NCBI GenBank assembly: GCA_011065005.1
Contig: JAAKFP010000051.1
Span: 1 to 9,915 of the forward strand
Reading direction: 5' to 3'
Length of the DNA stretch: 9,915 nt
DNA from: Chlamydiota bacterium
GTDB lineage: Bacteria; Chlamydiota; Chlamydiia; Chlamydiales; Waddliaceae
The stretch's first letter is position 1. The number at the start of each line of letters is the position of its first letter. Of this stretch, positions 1-6,900 are shown piece after piece. A program made the position numbers and the translations under genes. Below the pieces are notes generated by a model, which saw only the letters and a list, made by a program, of their open reading frames with translations, did no database searches and was not told the DNA's origin.

Positions 1-81
1 CATCTTCACTTGCTTTGTTGCAAATCTTTGGAAACTAATAAGTTGACTGCAGATTTGCGCCTCGCAACTGAAGAGCTATAA
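1..81 (+). CDS. Possible 3' end of a gene cut by the window edge
   Basis: Frame 1 is open from the first base and ends at TAA (79-81), encoding 26 residues that finish in LTADLRLATEEL, a plausible amphipathic C-terminal helix. The other two plus-strand frames close earlier (TAA near 34-36, TGA near 44-46). If real, the gene converges with the minus-strand gene, whose stop lies 35 bp further on. I see no strong terminator hairpin between the two stops. A 26-codon open stretch can occur by chance, no family can be recognised, and no start is in view, so the call is tentative. Confidence 0.3.
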   Translation, partial: HLHLLCCKSLETNKLTADLRLATEEL

Positions 82-116
82 CAGCCTAAATGTAAAGGTT
101 ATTTCTTCTAGCCTCC

Positions 117-3100
117 TTAAGCTTCCAATCTTTCGATCTTACGGTTCAATTCGCCAAGTTTCTCTTCTAAACTCCTCTTTTGCTCTTTGGCTTGTTCGAG
201 GTCCTTCATCGCCTCATCCAATCGAGCTTCTAGGTCGTGACGTGTGGAGCTATTCTCTTCGGTCCTTGATCCGATCTCGTTTTGTAAAAACTTGATCAAC
301 TTTTGCTCCTCTTCGATAGTCAGCTGGAGAATTTCAATTTGTTCCAAGAATTCACCCTGCATCTCAGCATGATCCTTGGCAAGATTTTGCAGCTGATCGG
401 ATTTTTCTGCATAAGCTGTTTGCACCGCTAGAAACTCCTTTTCCAAGTTTCTCTTTTCGTTCTGGCTGCTCTCAAGTTCCCTACGGATCTCTTCCCATTT
501 AGCCTCCAATTCTTGAGAGGTGGTAGCGTTCTTCTGAGTTTGAGTTTCGATCTCCTCTTCAAGGTCCTGAACATAACTGCGCTCTTCCTCTATGGTATTC
601 TGAAGAAGCTCGACCTGCTCATTCAGCTGAGTTTGCCTCTCAACAGAGTCCATAGAAAGAGATTCCAACTCCCCGGTTTTTTCTGCAAAAGCAGCATTAC
701 TCGATTCTACCTCTTCTTCCAAGCGCTGTTTCTCATTTTGGATATCTCCAAGATCACTGAACGCTGATTCCAGACGTGTTTCCAGCTTCTGAGAGGTGGT
801 AGCGTTCTTCTGAGTTTGAGTTTCGATCTCCTCTTCAAGGTCCTGAACATAACTGCGTTCTTCCTCTATGGTATTCTGAAGAAGCTCGACCTGCTCATTC
901 AGCTGAGTTTGCCTCTCAACATAGTCCGTAGAAAGGGATTCCAACTCTCCGATTTTTTCTGAGAGAGCAGCATTACTCGATTTTGTCTCTTCTTCCAAGC
1001 GCTGTTTCTCATTTTGGATGTCTCCAAAATCACTGAGCGCTAATTCCAGACGTGTTTCCAACTCTTGAATACTGACAGCATCGTTGGATTGGGTTTCAAT
1101 TACGTTCTGTAGCTCTTGAACGCGATTACGCTCCTCTTCTACAGACCTTTGAAGAAAATCAATCTTTTCTACCAGCTTGTTCTGCATTAAAGAATAGGCG
1201 TTTGAAAAGTTTTGCAGCTCTTCATTCCTTTCTTCTAGTGTTTTTTCGCTCTGCGAATATCCCTCTTCTACATCCGCATAATGCTTCCGTTCATACGCTA
1301 GCTGTTCCTCTACTTCACTTTTTAGAACCTGAAGTTGTTCATAATTGTCTAGTGTATCTCCCAACTGGATTTCAAGTTCCTGAAGCTTGAATGCATTATC
1401 TACAGATCGTGCTTGATTTTGCTCTTTCACTTCATCAAGAGAACGCTGCCTTAACGCCACTTCATCTTCCAGTTCTAACTTCTGTTCTTCGTAATTCCTG
1501 ATCAACAGCTGCAGTTCTTCGTTCTCTTTCTGATATTTTTCTAGGGAATCATGCAACTCCTCAACACGCTGTGTGAGCATTCCTACTTGAGCTTCGTTCT
1601 CTTTTTCGAACTCTTCTAATTTCGATTCAATTGTTTGAATTTGCTGTTCATATTGTTCAATATCGTTCTCATATTCAGCCAAACGAACTAAAAGGTCATT
1701 GACCTGTTGTTCCTTTTGGTTAAGCTCTGTAACGTTTACCGCAACTTCATTTTCCAGAGTAGAAACAGTTCTTCCTTGTTCACGCGCACTTTCAACAGTC
1801 TCATTAAGCTGCTGTTCTAAAAACCCTGTTTCACTCTCGGTCAACTCACTCCGAGCAATAGCCTCTTGTAGCTCTTCTTTTAAAGAATTAGCACGCTCTT
1901 TTTCATTATTTAATTCTTCAGTAAGTGCATCAATTTTTTCTGACACCTCTTTCGAAGCAGCATCTTCCTTCTCTGTCTCTTCGAGTATATCTCCAGCAGT
2001 TTCTTCCACCACCTCGTTTATGGCTGCAAGCTGATCCTCAAAGGAAGAGGCCATTCCCGCCATATCATTTAGCTGCTGTTGGAGTTCATCGGAGTAATCT
2101 TTTTCTGAGGTAAAATTTAGGACGAGGTCGTTGATCTTCGCTTCGAGCTCCCCTTGACGTTCTTCTGTTGTCCGTTTTTCCTGCGTTAGGATGCCTATTT
2201 TCTGTAATAGCGACTCATAAAGCGAATCATGAGACTCTTGGAGTTCCTCAATCTCTTCTTTCTTTACCATCACAGAATCTTTAACAGCGTCAAATTTCTT
2301 TTCAAACTCTCCAACCTCTACAGACATCTCTATGAGTTTATCTTCCAACTCTTTCGTATACCTTTCCTCTTTTTCTAACTCTTCGGTGAGTTGTGCAATC
2401 TCATTTTGATAAGTCAATACATTTTGCTGCTCTTGATTCTTTTTTTGTTTTCCTTCCTCCAGAGCGTTGTTTAAGTGGTACACCTGCTTCTCTAATTCTA
2501 TTGTCAGGGCTCTTTCCTCTTCCAAAGCTTTTTTATGTGCATTCACTTCAACAAAGAGATCTGCCTCATTTTCGATACTGGAAAAGGCTAGGTTTTTCCC
2601 TCCCAAGATATCTTTCAATCTCTTTTCCATAACCTTGCTATAGGTTTTAGCTTTATCCCACTTAGCCACGGCATCATTCAAAGCATTCTTGAGTTGTTTG
2701 GTACGCGTTAATTCCAGTTCTAGATGGGAAACAAGAAGATCTTGCCTTCTCAGCAACTCTTCTTGAGATTCAGAACAGGAATTTAATTTTGATCTTATCT
2801 CCCCATTACGAGCTTCCCAAGTGGCATCTAATGTTCGCAATTCTTCTAACTCTTCTTGAAAGTCCTGATTTTTTCTGGATAACTTCGCAAGACTTTCTGA
2901 CTGTTTATACTTTGATTTTATACTTGTATCTGCAACAGCCAAAATCCTTTCACTCTCATCACCTTCAACAACAAAACCATCAATCGTTTCGTTTGGAATC
3001 CAGACAATTTCATCTTGATCTACCTTTATTGACTCTTCGGTAAAGAGACGCGATGGTTCGGTAATTTTGTTAGCGCTGAGATTGTTCTGTGACAATCCCT

Positions 3101-3890
3101 TCAGTGCTGCGTTATCTTGCAATACTGTTGTATCTATTTTTCGAATGTTCTGAACATGATCCCAGGGAATGCCCAAAATTTGCGGGGTTTTCGCAACCTG
3201 AATGTGGAGAAATCTACCTCTTACAAAAGAATAGTCTAGCTCCTCCTCTCCCCCTTTTTCACCATCGAGACGGCCATAAAGTCCTCCATCAAAGCTCACA
3301 TCTATAATTCTGTCCGTATGCAGTATGAAATCCCGCCACCCGTTGCTAAGGTGTAATCTCTCATCTCTGATGACTACAGGCAGCTGATCACCGTTGTTCA
3401 ACCCTAAAACATAAAGCTTGCGAGGTTCAAAGTGAGTAGATTCTCCCCTCCCCCTAAAGAAAATATGAGAGATTGTTTTCGGATTGACTTCGTGGTTGAT
3501 GGTACGTGTATAATTTTCTCGCGAGGGAAAATATTGAACAAGACGAATCGTCTCCTTGGGGACATCACACACGAAGCTGTAGTCGTCTTGTGTTACGACC
3601 TGCATTTTTCCCCGACCTTCTTCTACAGAAAAAGCTATCGCCGCAACATCGTTTATGTCTATGGGCAATGTTCCAAAAGAGTATCGTAAAGGTGGAAGTG
3701 TCTGTATTTCTCCTGTAAGCTCAATGCCATCGGAAAGAACTACAAAATCCTCATCTTTCTGTGCTCGTTGATGTATCTCCCCCAAGTCTGTTGATGTAAA
3801 AAAAGTGCCGGCTTGGTGTGAAAGCAGGGTTTCTGCCGAGAATGTCGTACTTAACAAAATGCTTGCTGCGAGAAAATGGTAACGGATCAT
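117..3890 (-). CDS. Predicted exported protein: signal peptide, beta-rich head and ~930-residue repeat-containing coiled coil; unrecognised family
   Basis: I do not recognise this protein as a named family. Two in-frame ATGs lie close together (3894-3896 and 3888-3890). AGGAGG at 3899-3904 is 2 nt from the first and 8 nt from the second, so I choose the second (1,257 residues; numbering here counts from the first). Residues 3-22 are a typical signal peptide: short basic start, hydrophobic core ILLSTTFSA, likely cleavage near 19-22. Residues about 51-255 look beta-rich and fall into four modules (51-90, 97-147, 160-203, 219-254), two showing an L-x(2,3)-G-x-x-L-x-G type opening and all ending in an I/V-x-x-I strand. 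Residues 255-325 look like a linker. From about 325 to the end the chain is Glu/Gln/Leu-rich heptad sequence without proline breaks, i.e. a long coiled coil, and the last ~420 residues are 92-residue repeats. Only two cysteines are visible (110, 374), and there is no C-terminal membrane anchor. Role could be structural in periplasm or envelope, or secreted; this is inference. The gene is divergent from uvrA with no evident functional link. Confidence 0.9.
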   Translation of the reverse strand: MIRYHFLAASILLSTTFSAETLLSHQAGTFFTSTDLGEIHQRAQKDEDFVVLSDGIELTGEIQTLPPLRYSFGTLPIDINDVAAIAFSVEEGRGKMQVVTQDDYSFVCDVPKETIRLVQYFPSRENYTRTINHEVNPKTISHIFFRGRGESTHFEPRKLYVLGLNNGDQLPVVIRDERLHLSNGWRDFILHTDRIIDVSFDGGLYGRLDGEKGGEEELDYSFVRGRFLHIQVAKTPQILGIPWDHVQNIRKIDTTVLQDNAALKGLSQNNLSANKITEPSRLFTEESIKVDQDEIVWIPNETIDGFVVEGDESERILAVADTSIKSKYKQSESLAKLSRKNQDFQEELEELRTLDATWEARNGEIRSKLNSCSESQEELLRRQDLLVSHLELELTRTKQLKNALNDAVAKWDKAKTYSKVMEKRLKDILGGKNLAFSSIENEADLFVEVNAHKKALEEERALTIELEKQVYHLNNALEEGKQKKNQEQQNVLTYQNEIAQLTEELEKEERYTKELEDKLIEMSVEVGEFEKKFDAVKDSVMVKKEEIEELQESHDSLYESLLQKIGILTQEKRTTEERQGELEAKINDLVLNFTSEKDYSDELQQQLNDMAGMASSFEDQLAAINEVVEETAGDILEETEKEDAASKEVSEKIDALTEELNNEKERANSLKEELQEAIARSELTESETGFLEQQLNETVESAREQGRTVSTLENEVAVNVTELNQKEQQVNDLLVRLAEYENDIEQYEQQIQTIESKLEEFEKENEAQVGMLTQRVEELHDSLEKYQKENEELQLLIRNYEEQKLELEDEVALRQRSLDEVKEQNQARSVDNAFKLQELEIQLGDTLDNYEQLQVLKSEVEEQLAYERKHYADVEEGYSQSEKTLEERNEELQNFSNAYSLMQNKLVEKIDFLQRSVEEERNRVQELQNVIETQSNDAVSIQELETRLELALSDFGDIQNEKQRLEEETKSSNAALSEKIGELESLSTDYVERQTQLNEQVELLQNTIEEERSYVQDLEEEIETQTQKNATTSQKLETRLESAFSDLGDIQNEKQRLEEEVESSNAAFAEKTGELESLSMDSVERQTQLNEQVELLQNTIEEERSYVQDLEEEIETQTQKNATTSQELEAKWEEIRRELESSQNEKRNLEKEFLAVQTAYAEKSDQLQNLAKDHAEMQGEFLEQIEILQLTIEEEQKLIKFLQNEIGSRTEENSSTRHDLEARLDEAMKDLEQAKEQKRSLEEKLGELNRKIERLEA
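120..1385 (-). repeat. Series of 92-residue coiled-coil repeats (five units, first and last atypical)
   Basis: The C-terminal rod of the minus-strand protein divides into related units, numbered from the upstream ATG: residues 838-942 (related but about two heptads longer), 943-1034, 1035-1126, 1127-1218 (each exactly 92), and a truncated 1219-1259 (41). Shared landmarks are LE-x(2)-L near the start, NEK-x(2)-LE around unit position 20-26, EK-x(2)-L around 38-43, and EEE-x(5)-L around 69-78. The unit length equals 13 heptads plus one residue, so each unit needs a skip or stutter in the coil. Units 943-1034 and 1035-1126 are nearly identical; the outer ones have diverged. Similar EEER-like patches occur earlier (near residues 459, 510 and 665) but at irregular spacing. 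Confidence 0.85.
515..1066. repeat. Direct tandem DNA duplication, 2 x 276 bp
   Basis: Bases 515-790 and 791-1066 are direct tandem copies within the coiled-coil gene. By hand alignment there are 19 mismatches and no gaps over 276 bp (about 93% identity), and the first ~130 bp of the two copies differ at a single base. The unit is 92 codons, so the reading frame is kept. Similarity falls sharply outside these limits, although weaker protein-level copies flank the pair. This marks a recent in-frame duplication, or recent gene conversion, inside an older repeat series. Confidence 0.93.
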
Positions 3891-3898
3891 CTTCATCC

Positions 3899-3904
3899 CC
3901 TCCT
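3899..3904 (-). promoter_or_regulatory. Strong Shine-Dalgarno site deciding the coiled-coil gene's start
   Basis: Read on the minus strand this is a perfect AGGAGG. It sits 8 nt from the ATG at 3888-3890 (ideal) and only 2 nt from the ATG at 3894-3896 (too close). The downstream ATG is therefore the likelier start; the difference is two residues and does not alter the signal peptide call. Confidence 0.7.
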
Positions 3905-3911
3905 ATTGCGG

Positions 3912-3940
3912 GATATAGTGTAAATATATATCATTGAAAA
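3912..3940 (-). promoter_or_regulatory. Candidate promoter of the coiled-coil gene
   Basis: On the minus strand, TTTTCA (3935-3940) and TATATC (3912-3917) are separated by 17 bp, matching a sigma-70/sigma-66 type layout. Transcription would start near 3905, leaving a very short leader that begins almost at the ribosome-binding site. The region is AT-rich enough that a match by chance is possible. Confidence 0.3.
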
Positions 3941-3959
3941 CCTAACTTTCCCTTATATT
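3934..3959 (+). promoter_or_regulatory. Candidate promoter of uvrA
   Basis: TATATT at 3954-3959 is a good -10 match. TTGAAA at 3934-3939 is a good -35 sequence, but the 14-bp spacer is short. The predicted start near 3966 would give a leader of roughly 15 nt containing only a weak GAAGAG (3964-3969) 11 nt from the GTG. It overlaps the candidate minus-strand promoter, so the two genes could compete for or share control. No operator such as a LexA box could be identified. Confidence 0.3.
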
Positions 3960-3980
3960 CATCGAAGAGAAAAAAATAAA

Positions 3981-6900
3981 GTGAATAATCGCAAAATCAT
4001 TTTAAAGAAGGTCAAAGTTCACAATCTGAAAGCGATCGACCTCACCCTAGACACCAACGAACTGATCGTGTTTACCGGGGTATCGGGCTCAGGGAAATCC
4101 TCATTGGCCTTTGACACTATATATGCCGAAGGACAGCGTCGCTATGTGGAATCTCTCTCCACTTTTGCACGCCGCCAACTTGGAGAGATGTCCAAGCCAG
4201 ATATGGAGCACGCCTCCGGTATCTCACCAACAATTTCTATAGAACAGAAGACCGCGGGACGGAATCCTCGCTCTACGGTGGGTACCTTAACAGAAATCTA
4301 TGACTATTTACGGGTTCTTTTTGCCCGTGTTGGGGAACCCCACTGCCCTGTTAGTGGCGAAAAGGTCACCCCGCAAAGTCGAGAACGGATCATTAAAACG
4401 GTACAAAACCTCCCCAAGGGAACAAAGTTGATCATTCTTGCACCGCATGCTAAGGGAAAGAAGGGAGAGTTTAAGGAAGACTTCCAAGAACTTCTACGTA
4501 AAGGGTTTATGCGTGCTCGAGTCGACGGAAATATCGTTAACCTCAGCCAAGAGATCACACTAGAGGGTGCGGTCGCTCACGATATTGACGTTGTCATTGA
4601 TCGCATAGCCGTCAAAAAAGAGAACTTCTCCCGCCTTGCCGAATCGATTACCACTGCGCTCAATATTGGTAATGGAGTGTGCAGCGTTCTAGACGCCGAG
4701 ACCGAAGAGGAAACTCTGTTCTCGATGCAAGCGTATTCCCCTAAGTCGGGACTTTCCTACACCTCTTTAGAACCCCAAGATTTCTCGTTTAACAGCCCAT
4801 CGGGGATGTGTCAAAGATGCAATGGGCTTGGCACGGTCATAGAATTTGATCTCGACAAGATCATCGATCCTAATCTCAGCATCTCCAAGGACTGCTGTTC
4901 GGTAGCTAGCTCCTATGACACCGTTCGCTATGGCAATATTTATGACAATTTAGCAGAGATTTATGGCTTCAGCGTATACACCACCTGGAAAAAGCTCACC
5001 CCTGAAGCCAAGCAAGTTTTTCTGTATGGCACCAAGAAAAAATGGACACGCATGCGTTTTGTCCATCCTATAACAGGGGCTGTGTGGATGGATCACATTC
5101 GCTGGCGAGGAGTGCTCCACGAAGCACATCAACGGTATCAGGAAGCTAAAAGCGAACGTTACCGAAAAAAAATGCAACAGCTCATGCAGGAACAAACCTG
5201 CCCCGATTGCTTAGGTGAAAAACTAAGGGCCTATCCAGCAGCTTGTTTGCTGCAAAAGAAGAGAATCGCTGAGCTGACGATGATGACCGTTTCAGAATGT
5301 TCGACGTTCTTTGAGAAGTTAAAACTCCCTGAGAATGAAACAATTATCGCCGAAGAACTCTTGAAAGAGATCCGCGAGCGCCTTCGGTTCCTCATAGAAG
5401 TCGGCTTGCACTATCTCACCCTTGACCGCACATCACCCACGCTTTCGGGTGGAGAAGCACAGCGGGTCCGGTTAGCCTCACAAATCGGATGCGGACTGGT
5501 GGGAATCACCTACATCCTTGATGAACCCTCCATCGGGCTTCATCCTCGGGACAACAAGCGTTTGATCCGGACACTAAAACATCTGCGTGACATGGGAAAC
5601 ACCGTCATCGTTGTCGAACACGATGAAGAAACCATCTGGGAAGCGGATAAAATTGTCGATTTCGGCCCCGGAGCCGGTGCACGAGGAGGAAGAATTCTTG
5701 TCAACGGCACCCATTCCGACCTTATTAACAATGCAGAGTCCATTACCGCGCGCTACTTGACGGGAAAGTGGAAGATCCCGATTCCCAAACACCGGCGTAA
5801 AACAACGAAAGAAGTCATCACCCTTAAGGGCGCCGTCCACCACAATCTAAAAAATGTGACTGTAAAAATCCCATTAGGAGTATTTATTGCGGTCACAGGA
5901 GTGTCTGGATCGGGAAAATCCTCTCTCATCACCGATACGCTTTACCCAGCACTTGCCAACTACCTCCACAAAGCGGAACATTCTGTTGGAAAACACCGAT
6001 CCATTTCAGGGATTGAACAGATCGACAAAGTGATCGCCATCGATCAATCTCCTATTGGAAGGAATCCCCGCTCCAATCCAGCAACATACATAAAACTGTT
6101 TGATGAAATTCGCGATCTCTTTTGCAAACTTCCCGAAAGCCAAGCAAGGGGATATAAACCAGGACGTTTCAGCTTCAATGTGAAAGAGGGATCTTGCCCA
6201 CAATGTGAAGGGATGGGAATGGTAAAAGTGGACATGGACTTCATGGAAGATGCCTGGATCGACTGTTCCCTCTGCAGGACTCGCCGCTTTGATTCAGAAA
6301 CTCTCTCCGTATATTACAAAGGGAAAAACATCTATGACATCCTTGAAATGGAAGTTGCTGAAGCTCTCGAACATTTTAAGAACATCCCCTCCATAAAGCA
6401 TAAGCTAGAAACTCTGAAAAGAGTCGGAATGGAGTACATAAAACTCGGACAGTTTTCCACAACACTATCCGGAGGGGAAGCACAACGTATCAAGCTCGCC
6501 AAAGAGCTGGTACGACCTCCGACAGGAAGAACAATATACATCCTCGATGAGCCCACAACAGGTTTACATTTCCACGACATCAGAAACCTCTTAGAAGTGC
6601 TGCATGAACTCGCCGACAGAGGTAACACCGTTTTGATCATCGAACACAACATGGAAATCGTCAAGACAGCTGACTGGATTATCGACCTCGGACCTGAAGG
6701 TGGAGACGCCGGAGGACGTATCGTAGCAACGGGAAATCCCGAAAAAATTGCCAAGCTCGACACTCCCACAGGTGTTGCCGTCTATCAGGAATTGTTTCCA
6801 GACACCTCTGCGAAAATTGCCGCCGCACACAGAAAATCTAAAGAAAATCAAAAAAGAAAAAAACAGCGTGATGCTGCCACCATTCATGAAATCTCTGTGC

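Noticed and set aside
112..117. AGGAGG on the minus strand overlapping the stop of the coiled-coil gene, as if for a downstream gene
   Set aside because: No ATG, GTG or TTG lies at usable spacing in the bases before position 1.
1699..2034. Ser-rich open frame on the plus strand opposite the coiled-coil gene
   Set aside because: Ser/Phe/Leu-rich sequence is what the complement of Glu/Gln/Lys-rich coiled-coil codons produces; no independent start signal.
6332..6769. 145-codon open frame on the minus strand inside uvrA
   Set aside because: It lies opposite a strongly conserved UvrA region (signature and Walker B of module 2); its composition follows from uvrA codons and it has no family resemblance.
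6857..6864. Programmed -1 frameshift site (A-AAA-AAC) in the UvrA linker
   Set aside because: The reading frame here is AAA AAA CAG, so the heptamer is not in the required phase, and no clear stimulatory stem-loop follows.
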